The notes below the pieces were generated by a model. That model was not told the origin of the DNA. It worked only from the letters and a program-made list of their open reading frames with translations, and searched no databases. From Tateyamaria omphalii (GTDB lineage: Bacteria > Pseudomonadota > Alphaproteobacteria > Rhodobacterales > Rhodobacteraceae), in assembly GCF_001969365.1 (NCBI RefSeq), contig NZ_CP019312.1, positions 1,984,001 to 2,048,000 on the forward strand: a stretch of DNA of 64,000 nucleotides, read 5' to 3'. Made by a program: the position numbers and the translations under genes. Shown piece by piece: positions 45,402 through 54,680 of this stretch. Numbering within the stretch: the first letter of the stretch is position 1; each line of letters opens with the position of its first letter.

Positions 45402-45904
45402 CAGATCACGCGCCCCATCGGATTGACGACCCGGCCGCCGATCGTGATCGAGGCGGCGTTGATGTTCAGGTGCCCGCGGCTGACGATACTCATTACGCCA
45501 TTGGTCATTGTGATCGCATTGCCATGGGCGTCAGACAGGATCACGGCGCCCTTGTTGCCCGCATTGCTTTCGGAATCGATCAGTTGCAGCGCGTGTCCCT
45601 CGCGCGAAAAAAGGCCGCGCACATCCGGGCTCGTCGTGGGGGGCGCGTGCTGGGGATTCCACAAAAAGCCGACGATAAAGCCGTGGCTGAAATCGCCATG
45701 CTGAAAGGCGACCAAAGCTTCGTCATCGACCTCGGGCATCATGAACAGGCCCCGCCCTGCCCCCGCCATGGGCGAACTCACATGCAACCAACGGGGCGTG
45801 TCATCCCCTAGCCAGGGAAACACCACCTGAATCCGGCCCTCTTGGTTTGGGTCCTGGTTATCGGTCACGCGCCCGATCACAACGCCTTGGGTTGCTTCGC
45901 GCAT
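45401..45904 (-). CDS. Baseplate spike OB-fold protein (gpV/VgrG C-part-like)
   Basis: A 167-residue protein with the gp5/VgrG OB domain: GVVIGRVTDNQDPNQEGRIQ, VVFPWLGDDTPRWLHVSSPM, AGAGRGLFMMPEVDDEALVA, FQHGDFSHGFIVGFLWN. A short beta-helix-like end (NAITMTNGVMSIVSRGHLNI) finishes with ITIGGRVVNP, which resembles a PAAR-type ending. With the upstream gpD-like protein it forms the split version of Afp8/VgrG. Confidence 0.88.
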   Translation of the reverse strand: MREATQGVVIGRVTDNQDPNQEGRIQVVFPWLGDDTPRWLHVSSPMAGAGRGLFMMPEVDDEALVAFQHGDFSHGFIVGFLWNPQHAPPTTSPDVRGLFSREGHALQLIDSESNAGNKGAVILSDAHGNAITMTNGVMSIVSRGHLNINAASITIGGRVVNPMGRVI

Positions 45905-47199
45905 CAGACGGCCCCCTCGATGTTCTCACGACGGGCCTCGAACTTGGTGATGTAGCCATTGTCGTTGATGGTGTGGGTCGTCTTGGTGACGAAGTAGCGG
46001 CCCGACAGACGACTTCCGACGCCCGCGATCTGGATCGACAGCCCGGCGCGCAGCCGAGGAAGACCGATGGTAGTGCCCTGTGCCTTGACCATCTGCTTGT
46101 GCTGATCCAGCAGGATCGAACGGGCCATGTTCTTGGCCTCTCGCGCAGTAAAGACAGGGCGTTCGACGACCAACTCCTCACGCGGGTCACAATTTCTGAT
46201 CATGTCATGCAGGTCGGGGTTCAACCGTCGCAGGGTCCGGTCGCTGAAATCAATGGTCTCGCTGATCTCACGCTGACGCCGCCGGTTCCAACCCTTAACG
46301 GTGACCGAGCGAAACTGATTGGCGGAGGTGATGCGCGGGGTAAAGTCGATCAGTGACTTGCCCCATTCGAGCTCATAGACAAGCGGGTCCTGACGTTCCT
46401 CGTTGCTTTGTGCGCCACCACAATTGGCGACACCACCGGAGGGGCCGAAATATAGGTGCCGAGGCTGGTCACCCACCGCCTCTCGGATCGCGACGACATA
46501 GCCTTCCTCACGCGCGAGCTTCCAAAGGAAATCCACATCGAACTCGTTCTTCTGGGTGATCAGCGGGATCGCCTCTTCCTGCGACTTCGCACGGTTGTTG
46601 AGGCAAATCTCGATCTCGAACCGCGTATTGTCATTACCCCGGCGTCGGCGTTCACCCACCAGTTCGGCGACCTCGCTGCGCTTCTTGCCGCGCCAGTGGT
46701 CACTGTATTTCTTGCGGCGCAACTGGTGCAGGGCGTTGATGCCGCGCACCTCCAGTGTCGATGCTCCGCTGGCCGGAAAGCGCGGCGCCATCGTCGTAAA
46801 ATTGCCGGTCATCATCAGTTCCAGATTGCCGACATAGCCCATCGACAGCTGCACATCGCGGGCACATGGCTCAAACAGTTTATAGCGGGTGACCGCCTCA
46901 CTTCCTTCCAAGTCCTGGGTGGTCTCAGAACCAATGTACTTGAATCGCCGCTGCTGATGGTCGGCGCGTTCGCTGACCGGCAGGGCGTGATGGATGTCAT
47001 CGACATTGCTGACCACTATAGAAAAGGTGTCGAGCTGATCGACGTCGTCGGTATAGGTCACCTCTTGCACATCCCTCAGGACGTTCTGGGGCAGACCGGC
47101 ATTGGCGATCTTCAGCTCAAAGGCCGGGACATAGAACGACCGGCGCGCGGCTGATACGTCGGCGACCCGCGTCAGTTCTGGCGTCTGCGTGCCGGTCAT
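45904..47199 (-). CDS. gpD-like hub protein (late control D/VgrG N-part)
   Basis: A 431-residue protein of the phage late control gene D family: SFYVPAFELKIANAGLPQNV, VTYTDDVDQLDTFSIVVSN, YKLFEPCARDVQLSMGYVGN, SGASTLEVRGINALHQLRRK, FLWKLAREEGYVV. It should form the trimeric baseplate hub on which the spike sits. It ends one base into the start of the OB protein (TGATG-type overlap), so both parts are made together. Confidence 0.9.
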   Translation of the reverse strand: MTGTQTPELTRVADVSAARRSFYVPAFELKIANAGLPQNVLRDVQEVTYTDDVDQLDTFSIVVSNVDDIHHALPVSERADHQQRRFKYIGSETTQDLEGSEAVTRYKLFEPCARDVQLSMGYVGNLELMMTGNFTTMAPRFPASGASTLEVRGINALHQLRRKKYSDHWRGKKRSEVAELVGERRRRGNDNTRFEIEICLNNRAKSQEEAIPLITQKNEFDVDFLWKLAREEGYVVAIREAVGDQPRHLYFGPSGGVANCGGAQSNEERQDPLVYELEWGKSLIDFTPRITSANQFRSVTVKGWNRRRQREISETIDFSDRTLRRLNPDLHDMIRNCDPREELVVERPVFTAREAKNMARSILLDQHKQMVKAQGTTIGLPRLRAGLSIQIAGVGSRLSGRYFVTKTTHTINDNGYITKFEARRENIEGAV

Positions 47200-47215
47200 G
47201 TGCTGTCACCCCCCA

Positions 47216-47929
47216 TCATGTGATCGCTGGAACTGAGATGGTGCGTCCAACAGGCACGCGGCGCGGATCTTCGATACCGTTGTCCAACGCAACTTCGCGC
47301 CAGTCGCGGGGCTGGCCGTAGTAGTCGTTGGCAACGCTCGACAGGGTGTCGCCCGTCTCCAGGACATGACCATGGGTCCGGTCTGGCGAGCTGAGGCCCA
47401 ATTCACGCAACTGCGTTTCCAGCGGCCGGAACTCCAGCATCGTGACCGAAAGCGTCGCGCGCAGCGGGATGCCTTCGCTGCTGAACAAGGTAAATCGCTG
47501 GCGTATATTCTTGATTACCCCGCGAAAGCTGTTGCGGTTCAGGTTTCCGCCATTGCCGCCCCGGGTCTGAGGGGCGGAAAGGTCACTGCCGGGAAATTTG
47601 TCGTTCCAGCAAAAGGTGACGACTGCGGGCGCGTGGCTCGTGCCATCGACCCTGATCAGGCGAAAGATCTTGTCCGTTTCGCTGGTGACAGAATTTGCCC
47701 CGGGGCCCATCCCCTTGTCGGTGGTGTCAAAGAACAGATCAAAGCTCAGCTGTTCCGCCTCGTTGCGCACGAACTGCTGCAAGGGGGCATCAAGACCAGG
47801 CAGGTTGACCGCGCCATATTGGGCCGACTTTTCAAAGGTCAGCTCCGCCGGGTTATACTGCACCGGATAGGGTTCGGTGCGGCCATTGCCCCAGTCGGCG
47901 AATATGGTGGCTTGGGTGACGTTTTGCAT
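47216..47929 (-). CDS. LysM-domain baseplate protein (Afp7-like)
   Basis: A 237-residue protein. The N-terminal part (YPVQYNPAELTFEKSAQYGA, EAEQLSFDLFFDTTDKG) is the T4 gp53-like/tail-tube initiator type seen in Afp7 and Pvc7. The last 50 residues form a LysM domain (HGHVLETGDTLSSVANDYYG, WREVALDNGIEDPR, VPVGRTISVP). LysM proteins in contractile baseplates bind sheath and tube initiators rather than cell wall. Confidence 0.88.
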   Translation of the reverse strand: MQNVTQATIFADWGNGRTEPYPVQYNPAELTFEKSAQYGAVNLPGLDAPLQQFVRNEAEQLSFDLFFDTTDKGMGPGANSVTSETDKIFRLIRVDGTSHAPAVVTFCWNDKFPGSDLSAPQTRGGNGGNLNRNSFRGVIKNIRQRFTLFSSEGIPLRATLSVTMLEFRPLETQLRELGLSSPDRTHGHVLETGDTLSSVANDYYGQPRDWREVALDNGIEDPRRVPVGRTISVPAIT

Positions 47930-47953
47930 GATCTGCTTCGCGACCCCGGCGGC

Positions 47954-48148
47954 CTAGCGGCCCGGGCGCACACGCTCCTGATAGTTTTGCAAGGATCGTT
48001 CTTCTTCCTGGTCGGCGCCGCGCTGGTCCTGGGCCGCGATGGCCTCCATCACGGCTGTCACAACGGTGTTCAGGGCCTGCGGCGACAGGGCGGCCTCGCT
48101 GTTGGTTGCCTTGATGCGGCTGACCACTTCTTCGATGATGACCTGCAT
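47954..48148 (-). CDS. Small Afp6-like (DUF5908-type) protein
   Basis: A 64-residue protein starting MQVIIEEVVSRIKATNSEAA, with AAGGAA ahead of the ATG at 48148, and a Glu/Gln/Arg-rich tail (QEEERSLQNYQERVRPGR). Its place between the second tube protein and the LysM protein is exactly that of the small Afp6 in Afp-type clusters. The beta-strand start followed by helices resembles the DUF5908 family, but the match is by position and size, not by strong motif. Confidence 0.65.
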   Translation of the reverse strand: MQVIIEEVVSRIKATNSEAALSPQALNTVVTAVMEAIAAQDQRGADQEEERSLQNYQERVRPGR

Positions 48149-48171
48149 GGGCGGTTCCTTTTCGTTGGACG

Positions 48172-48723
48172 TCAAAAGAGACTGGCGATGCCATCGGCAG
48201 CGCTGCGAATGGCGCGGGTCAACCCGCTTGCGCCGCTCATCAGCTCAAGCCCCTCATGTTCAATTTCGATGCTTTCAAAGGCGACGGAGTTGTCTGTCGC
48301 GTTCAGACGGGGCCCGGTGTATTTGACAGGCAGTCCGCGTTTGAATTTCCAGACTGTGTGCGTCTCGCGCTTGGCATCCAGTAGAGTGATCAGGCCATCG
48401 CGGCGTTTGACCTTACCCTCGGCAAATCCGGCGATCCACTTCATCAGCGCCTGGTCTTTGACCAACCCTTTCTTCAAGACCAGTTTGCCGTAGGACACCC
48501 GCGTCGGGAATTTCAGAACCCGGTCGTTGACGCCGCCCGGCTTGAACTCTTCCACCTCCAGCATCACGTCGAGCCCGCTGCATTCGTTGAAGCCGCCCTC
48601 GATATTGTCGGTCAGAGTATTGAGAACGAGCGTCGTGACCCCAGCGGCGGGGGAGGATGACTCCATTAAGCTGATGGCAAAGTTGAAGCCATTCACAGGG
48701 TCGTCTCTGTCGCCGATCGCCAT
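48172..48723 (-). CDS. Tail tube protein 2 (Afp5-like)
   Basis: A 183-residue tube protein of the TIGR02241/gp19 type: DPVNGFNFAISLMESSSPAA, FNECSGLDVMLEVEEFKPGG, YGKLVLKKGLVKDQALMKWI, KRETHTVWKFKRGLPVKYTG, ATDNSVAFESIEIEHEGLEL. Afp5 forms the tube layer touching the baseplate. ATG at 48723 overlaps the sheath stop (TGATG) and has GGAG seven bases upstream; a GTG one codon earlier is possible. Confidence 0.92.
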   Translation of the reverse strand: MAIGDRDDPVNGFNFAISLMESSSPAAGVTTLVLNTLTDNIEGGFNECSGLDVMLEVEEFKPGGVNDRVLKFPTRVSYGKLVLKKGLVKDQALMKWIAGFAEGKVKRRDGLITLLDAKRETHTVWKFKRGLPVKYTGPRLNATDNSVAFESIEIEHEGLELMSGASGLTRAIRSAADGIASLF

Positions 48724-50717
48724 CACATCGCTCCTGTTACAAGGCGGGTTTCGGCGACGGAGAGTTCATTGCCCTGTCGACCCACGCGCATGACGATGAA
48801 TTCCAGCGGATAGGACGGGGCGATCCCGATCTCGGCGATCAATCGACCATTGTCGCGGTCCGCCTGCGTGTTGTTATCGGCGTCGCATTTGACGAAAAAG
48901 GACTCTTCCACCGTCGCCCCGGCAAAGGCGCCCCTGGCCCAAAGTGCTTCCAGAAAGTTCTGCAAAACTGAGGTGTAACGGGTGCGGGTGGCGTCGTTGT
49001 TGGGTTCAAAGACCACCCACTGTGACAGCAGATCGACGGCCCGTTTCATCAAGAGGATCAAGCGGCGAATGTTCACAAACCGCGCCGCACGGTCCGAGGA
49101 CAAGGTGCGCGCGCCCATGATCCTCAGGCCCCGCGCGGCTTCTGAACGCAGGACATTGACCGACATATCATTCAGGATCTCTTGCTCACCGAAACTGGTG
49201 GGGACAAGCAGGTCCTGGATCCATCGCAATCGTGTATTCGCAGGCGCGCGGTGCACCCCGGTGCGCCGATCATGGAAAGCATACTTGCCCACCACATGGC
49301 CACTGGGTGGGACATTGCGCATTACATCGGTGCCACGAGGCTCAAACGTGCGCACCCAAGGGTAATAGAGGGCAGCGTAAGCGCTTTCAAAACGGGACCG
49401 CCAGGCCATGATTGCACTGATCCCCGCAGCGTCATCCTGACTGGCCCCAAATGGCGGGTCGAGCACGGCAAAACGGTCGCCCTTTGCCTCGCAATGGCTG
49501 ATCAGGCGGGATTGCACCTGAAACACCTGATCATCGGTAAAGACCGGGGGTAATTCACTGACCGCGGCCCCGCTGTTGATCGGGCGCCGGGGCTCGGCCG
49601 GGGGCGGGCAGGTCAGACACGGGTTGCCGGGCGGTGTAGGTTCCGGCTCATAGACCGGGTCCGGATCAGGCTGGATGACAATATCGGGCACGGCAACAAT
49701 GGAGATCTCGTCCACAAGCTCCAGCGTCCGCACCCCGCGCAGCTTGGACACGGCCGCCGCATCATCATCGCGGCTGGAAAACCCGGCGCCCGTGAAATCA
49801 TCCGGGGTCAGCACCGCCAAACCATCGCGGCCCCCGGTCAAAGCCTGGCGCGTCTCTGCCCCCGTGGTCAACGGCTCTGGCGCCCGCCCGTCCGGGCCGC
49901 GTTGATCCGTGATGATAACGGGGGGTGCGACCTCCGCCGGTTGTCCTTCGCGGATCGCAGCCATGTAGTTGGGCTGGCGCAACACGACGGGCCCAAAGTC
50001 CGGGTTTTCAGGCACCTGGCTCAGCCCTGGAACATGCGCGATCAGGCGCCCCTGGCGATAGATGTCCAAAGCGTAGCTGACTCTGGTGAGGATCGCAGGC
50101 GATGCAGGATCCAGGATAACGCGCTGGAATGGGTAGGCAAAGCGGCGCGCCTCATCGAGCAGACTGACGCGGCGCCGTACCGGATCCACCACAGCCGCGA
50201 CCATGTACTGCGCGGACTGGCCGGGCTGCGTGATCTCTAGATGGGCATAGCGGTCCAATCCAGCCACGCTTTCGGGCACCAGCACTCCATTGCCAGAGGC
50301 CGCTACATCCAGCGCGGTTTCCACGCGGCGCTCCCGGCGCAGACGCACAGCCAGCTCATCACCCCAAACGCCTGCGCTTGACGCCACAAGGTTCCAGCCC
50401 GCCCCTGGCGGCCCAATATCGAGGCCAGCGGGCAAGGCGCCGCGATCCGTGCGTTTCGAGGCCACCCGCACGATCCAACAACGTTCGCCGCCATTCTCAA
50501 AGAAGGCTTTGACGCTGTAGGCCAGATAGCCCGCGCCGGTGAAGCCACCGAACTGAGACTGAAATTGGCGAAAGGATTCCACCGCAACCGGCGTATCAAG
50601 CGGCCCTTGCCGAGTGATCCCGACAAAACAGGCGACATCGCTGCGCAGGGTGACCCCCTGCGCAGCCGCCCTGTCTGTGCGCTCGAAATAGGCGCCGGGT
50701 CGGCGGTGGACGGTCAT
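48723..50717 (-). CDS. Tail sheath protein (664 residues)
   Basis: A contractile sheath subunit: RRPGAYFERTDRAAAQGVTL, FVGITRQGPLDTPVAVESFR, FFENGGERCWIVRVAS at the N-terminus, and the conserved C-terminal Phage_sheath_1C part GRLIAEIGIAPSYPLEFIVM with VVFEPNNDATRTRYTSVLQN and VPPSGHVVGKYAFHDRRTGV. A Pro-rich linker (PDIVIQPDPDPVYEPEPTPP, about residues 345-365) divides the domains. It overlaps the tube gene upstream by four bases. Corresponds to one of the Afp2-4 sheath paralogues. Confidence 0.93.
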   Translation of the reverse strand: MTVHRRPGAYFERTDRAAAQGVTLRSDVACFVGITRQGPLDTPVAVESFRQFQSQFGGFTGAGYLAYSVKAFFENGGERCWIVRVASKRTDRGALPAGLDIGPPGAGWNLVASSAGVWGDELAVRLRRERRVETALDVAASGNGVLVPESVAGLDRYAHLEITQPGQSAQYMVAAVVDPVRRRVSLLDEARRFAYPFQRVILDPASPAILTRVSYALDIYRQGRLIAHVPGLSQVPENPDFGPVVLRQPNYMAAIREGQPAEVAPPVIITDQRGPDGRAPEPLTTGAETRQALTGGRDGLAVLTPDDFTGAGFSSRDDDAAAVSKLRGVRTLELVDEISIVAVPDIVIQPDPDPVYEPEPTPPGNPCLTCPPPAEPRRPINSGAAVSELPPVFTDDQVFQVQSRLISHCEAKGDRFAVLDPPFGASQDDAAGISAIMAWRSRFESAYAALYYPWVRTFEPRGTDVMRNVPPSGHVVGKYAFHDRRTGVHRAPANTRLRWIQDLLVPTSFGEQEILNDMSVNVLRSEAARGLRIMGARTLSSDRAARFVNIRRLILLMKRAVDLLSQWVVFEPNNDATRTRYTSVLQNFLEALWARGAFAGATVEESFFVKCDADNNTQADRDNGRLIAEIGIAPSYPLEFIVMRVGRQGNELSVAETRLVTGAM

Positions 50718-51169
50718 GCGCCAGCGGCCTCCACCTCAACGGTGAGCTTCTCGATCACCAGTTCGATGCTTTCGATCGCAACGTCGTTGCCGGTGGCATT
50801 GAAGCTTGGGCCCATCAGGTTCAGGATCCAGGCACCCTCCGCCAGCCAGGACATGACCGGGCTGCGCGCCTCATCCAGCAGGGTGATCGTGACGTTGCGC
50901 CGGTCATCATTGCCCGCAGAAAGCGAGGCAAACCAGCGCCACATGAGGTCGTCGGTGGTATAGCCTCGCTTCAGCGTGATGTTGTCATAGCTGTCGCGAC
51001 CGGTCAGCTTGCGGTCGTGGTTTTCGACATCATTGCCGTTGCGATAGGCCACCATCTCGCGCTTTACACCGAGGCCTGACACCTCGCTGAAGCCAGCAGC
51101 AGGCGTGCTGTCAACGGCGACAAGGAAATTGAACGCGCGAAGCGGATCTATGCGCTTGTCAGTGGTCAT
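50714..51169 (-). CDS. Tail tube protein 1 (Afp1-like)
   Basis: A 151-residue main tube subunit: DPLRAFNFLVAVDSTPAAGF, SEVSGLGVKREMVAYRNGND, RDSYDNITLKRGYTTDDLMW, NATGNDVAIESIELVIEKLT. The inner tube of the particle is a stack of hexamers of this protein. It sits between the two sheath genes, rather than before them as in Afp, 31 bases after the first sheath stop. Confidence 0.93.
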   Translation of the reverse strand: MTTDKRIDPLRAFNFLVAVDSTPAAGFSEVSGLGVKREMVAYRNGNDVENHDRKLTGRDSYDNITLKRGYTTDDLMWRWFASLSAGNDDRRNVTITLLDEARSPVMSWLAEGAWILNLMGPSFNATGNDVAIESIELVIEKLTVEVEAAGA

Positions 51170-51200
51170 GTGGTCGCTCCTTTCTTATCCAAGGACAGGC

Positions 51201-54200
51201 TTATTGCGGCGCCGTCGCGGTTTTCTGGCTGATACGGACGATCACGAACTCTGCCGGTTTGACGGGTGCGATACCGACCAGCATGATCAGGCGCCCCTCA
51301 TCAATGTCGGTCTGGGTCATCGTCGTTCGGTCACAGCGCACGAAGAACGCCTGCTCGGCCGACGTTCCCTCGAGCGCGCCATTGCGCCAGACCACCGTCA
51401 GAAAGCTGCGGACAGAACGGGTGACCTGTGCCCAAAGGGGCTCTGCATTCGGTTCAAACACGGCATATTGCAGACCGCGTTCAATGGACTCGGAGACAAA
51501 GATAAACAGGCGCCGCACGTTCACATATTTGAACTGACTGTCCGAGGTTATGCAGCGCGCACCCCAGACCCGTATGCCGCGATTGGTGCGGCGAAAATCC
51601 CGGATCACGTTGATATTGATCGGGAAGGGGTTGAGGATGTCGTGCTCTCGCTGGTTGAGTGTGCGCGACAGGCCCGTGATGCCGTTCACCGGCTCATTGG
51701 CCGGAGCCTTGTGCACGCCCCGGTCATTGTCGGTGCGGGCATAGACCCCCATGACATGGCCAGAGGGCGGCAGCGCGATCTGCTGAATGGCGGCCAGATT
51801 GCCAGGCAGTGGGTCCGGGATCGTCACCCACGAATGATACATCGCCGCATAGTTGGTATCGAACTGCTGACGCAGCAGTTGCACATCGACCAATGTGTCA
51901 TTGGGCGGCGGAGGACCGTCCAGAATGGCAAAGCGGTAGCGGTCCCGCTCACAATGGTTGATGAGCGCCTGCTGCACCGCGAAGCTGGTCTGCCCCGGGA
52001 CCGCGACAATCGAGATTGTCTGTTCGTTCTGCAGGGCGTGAATGCCGGTGCGCACGCGCGGTTCGTTGCTGTCGATGCCTTGATACATGGCCGGGCTCAT
52101 CACCCCGGTGGCGTCCGTTCCGGTGGCGAGCGCAAGCATCGCCTCTTGGGTCAGCCCATTGACCAGCACGTCTTGCAAAGGTTCTGGCCCCAGGCGGGTG
52201 GTGTGGGTGACGGCAATATTGCCCGCCCCAACATCGCGTACACGGATGTAGTCCGACCCGCCTTCGGATCGCAGGTCCCAGGGCCGCAGCGGATTACCGT
52301 CGTCGTCATCTGCCGCACCAGGCACCCAAGTGGTGCCGATCACTGTATGGATATACATGCTGTGACGCGGATCCATCGAAACAAGAAAAGTCTCACTATC
52401 CTGCACCCGATTATTGCGGCTGGGCACGGCCGGGTCGGGTTCTTGCAGAAGGTTGACGATGATCTCAAACTCGCGCGAGCGCACCGAGAGCGGGGTCGCC
52501 GCACCGGTGACCGCAGGGTCCGGGACTGCGGCAAGTTCTACCTCGCCTGCGGCGCGGTCCACGCGGACCACCTTGCTCAGGTCGCCGACCATTGCCCCGG
52601 TGGCCGGGTCAAAGTATTCCAGCACCGTGCCGGGTTCGACGCCGGTGTAATTGCTGAGCTCAATCAGTGGGTTCAGCGCAGAAGACGAGGTCAGGTTTGC
52701 CTGCACAAGCGGCGTTTCCGCATCGCGCACCGCAACACGCAAGCGGTTGCCCCAGGCGCCCCGATCCAGCGCGACAACGCGGATCATCTCTTCTCTCCGG
52801 GCCAGATCAGCACCCAAGTCGTGGCTCAGCTCCAGAGCCGCATCAAGCGTCAGCTCGATCCCGGTCAAGGTGACGTCAACATTGCTAAGGCTATGGAAAT
52901 ACGTCGCACCGCCCGGACCGTTGACCATCACGATCTCAGGCGCGGTGTAAGTGCGGGCATCAGACGCATAGGCAACCCTGGCCCCAACCTCTGCATCGGC
53001 CAGGACAAAAGCGGGCTGACGGGTGGGGTCGATGACCGGCGGGCTCTGCCAAGAAACTTGTGTGCCGGCGGCGTGATCGCGCGCCAAGGGCGCCGACAGA
53101 ATGACGCTCCCCGCATCTGGGGCAACGCCCCGGTTGCCCATTACAGCGGCGATCGTGGCAAACTCCGTGGTCGCGCCCGTGCCAATACGGATCACATCAT
53201 CAGGCGCGAGACCCAGACGATTGTCGAGCGGCAAGACGACGGTACCTGCGTCGACATCGGCGGTCAGGGTTTTGGGTGCGGCCACAATCGGTTCTCCCCC
53301 GACGGGGTTCGCAGGCAGAGCATCTGTGCGTGTCGTGATCTGGTTGATGTCGGGATCAATCGCGTCGATCACGACTGCCGGATTGCCATCCACACTGATC
53401 TCCATACCCACGGCCAGCCCGGCGACCGTCGTCGCGGTAAACACACGCTGGGCGCCGCCCACGACATCGCGATCATCATTCAGCGTCACAAGATCAAAAC
53501 GCGTGCCTGCGCCGTAATCGGCATATGCGGGCAGATTGAAGGTCATCTCACCCAGGGCGCCAATCCGGCGCACCTCGACATTGGGGGTACCGGGCTCCAG
53601 TACAACCAACTTTTCGCCCCCTGCAGTGGGGAAGCCCCCTGCGAGTGTGTCGAGATAGATCAAGCTCTCGCCCGCGCCCGCGGCGGTGCCAAGCACTTGG
53701 CTCAGGTTCGGGGCAATCAGTTCAATTGCGTTCGCATCAACGCCTGCGTCATGGTCCATCGCCAAAGCATCAGCGAGGGTCAGGCGGACAACACCGCTGC
53801 CCAGATCCTCGGCGGCAGTGGCAAAGCGGAACTCGCTGCGCAGCGGATTGCCGATCTCGATCAGGGCATCGCCGGGCAGGCTCAACAAGGTGCCTGCATC
53901 GGCCAAGGCACCCGGCGCGGTGACATCCACCGTCAGCGCGCCGGCATTTACCGCCTGATCCAGCGCAAAGGTCCCGGCGACATAGGCGTTGGTATCCACG
54001 GTATAGTCCACCTCGTCCACGGCCATCCCAGCCGCATGGGCCCGGGACAGCGGCGCGTTGAGCGCGACGTGGATTTCAGCTCCCAAAGCCGTGATCTCGC
54101 GGTATTCAGATCGGCTGCCATTGCCGACGCGGATGATGTCGTTCACTGCCAAGGCCGGGGCAGATTGTAGGCCGTAGACCAAAGGAGTGTTGATAGCTGT

Positions 54201-54590
54201 GCCGCTGTCTTGCGGTGCTGCGCGCAGCAAGAACGTCTCGGCCGGGGCGGGACCACCACGGTCAAACAACCCCCGCTCGGCCCGTGTCGCCGCTGGCGAG
54301 GCGACACGCACGACAAAGTTGCGCCGTCCGCGGTTCTCAAAGAAGGCCTTGACCGCATCAAAGGTATGGCCATGGGCGACACCGGTCGGATCAACGAAGT
54401 CCCGCAGGTTCAAACGGTCACCAAAGATCCGGCGGTAATCGCCGATCGAAGTGCAAAGAACCGGCACATTTTCAGGGCCGCGCTCGGTCACGCCGACCAT
54501 GCCGCCGGTGCTGGTACTGACGCCCTCGATGGGCCGCACACCGCCGCTGACCTCTTCGACATAAACAGCGGGGGACAGATACTCAGGCAT
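51201..54590 (-). CDS. Oversized tail sheath protein (1129 residues) with repeat insertion
   Basis: The ends are normal sheath: N-terminal YLSPAVYVEEVSGGVRPIEG and FFENRGRRNFVVRVAS (to about residue 105), C-terminal LPPSGHVMGVYARTDNDRGV, FEPNAEPLWAQVTRSVRSFL, DEGRLIMLVGIAPVKPAEFV. Between about residues 115 and 600 lie several related beta-rich units, recognisable by DxIRIGxG-type strands followed by xAPLxRxHAAG: NDIIRVGNGSRSEYREI with LNAPLSRAHAAGMAV, and DDVIRIGTGATTEFATI with LSAPLARDHAAGTQV. Ordinary sheaths have 350-700 residues. The insertion should project on the particle's outer surface. ATG at 54590 follows AAGGAG. Confidence 0.9.
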   Translation of the reverse strand: MPEYLSPAVYVEEVSGGVRPIEGVSTSTGGMVGVTERGPENVPVLCTSIGDYRRIFGDRLNLRDFVDPTGVAHGHTFDAVKAFFENRGRRNFVVRVASPAATRAERGLFDRGGPAPAETFLLRAAPQDSGTAINTPLVYGLQSAPALAVNDIIRVGNGSRSEYREITALGAEIHVALNAPLSRAHAAGMAVDEVDYTVDTNAYVAGTFALDQAVNAGALTVDVTAPGALADAGTLLSLPGDALIEIGNPLRSEFRFATAAEDLGSGVVRLTLADALAMDHDAGVDANAIELIAPNLSQVLGTAAGAGESLIYLDTLAGGFPTAGGEKLVVLEPGTPNVEVRRIGALGEMTFNLPAYADYGAGTRFDLVTLNDDRDVVGGAQRVFTATTVAGLAVGMEISVDGNPAVVIDAIDPDINQITTRTDALPANPVGGEPIVAAPKTLTADVDAGTVVLPLDNRLGLAPDDVIRIGTGATTEFATIAAVMGNRGVAPDAGSVILSAPLARDHAAGTQVSWQSPPVIDPTRQPAFVLADAEVGARVAYASDARTYTAPEIVMVNGPGGATYFHSLSNVDVTLTGIELTLDAALELSHDLGADLARREEMIRVVALDRGAWGNRLRVAVRDAETPLVQANLTSSSALNPLIELSNYTGVEPGTVLEYFDPATGAMVGDLSKVVRVDRAAGEVELAAVPDPAVTGAATPLSVRSREFEIIVNLLQEPDPAVPSRNNRVQDSETFLVSMDPRHSMYIHTVIGTTWVPGAADDDDGNPLRPWDLRSEGGSDYIRVRDVGAGNIAVTHTTRLGPEPLQDVLVNGLTQEAMLALATGTDATGVMSPAMYQGIDSNEPRVRTGIHALQNEQTISIVAVPGQTSFAVQQALINHCERDRYRFAILDGPPPPNDTLVDVQLLRQQFDTNYAAMYHSWVTIPDPLPGNLAAIQQIALPPSGHVMGVYARTDNDRGVHKAPANEPVNGITGLSRTLNQREHDILNPFPININVIRDFRRTNRGIRVWGARCITSDSQFKYVNVRRLFIFVSESIERGLQYAVFEPNAEPLWAQVTRSVRSFLTVVWRNGALEGTSAEQAFFVRCDRTTMTQTDIDEGRLIMLVGIAPVKPAEFVIVRISQKTATAPQ

Positions 54591-54680
54591 GGGATAACTC
54601 CTTGCTGAAAGGCGACGGGGTCTGTCGCCGCGAGATCGGGCCGGTGTCTGTTGCACCGGGGTGAGGGACGCGGCGCCAGA

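Noticed and set aside
51105..54170. Open plus-strand frame of 1021 codons
   Set aside because: It lies opposite the large sheath gene and has Arg/His/Gln-rich composition without any domain. Long antisense frames are common in GC-rich genes.
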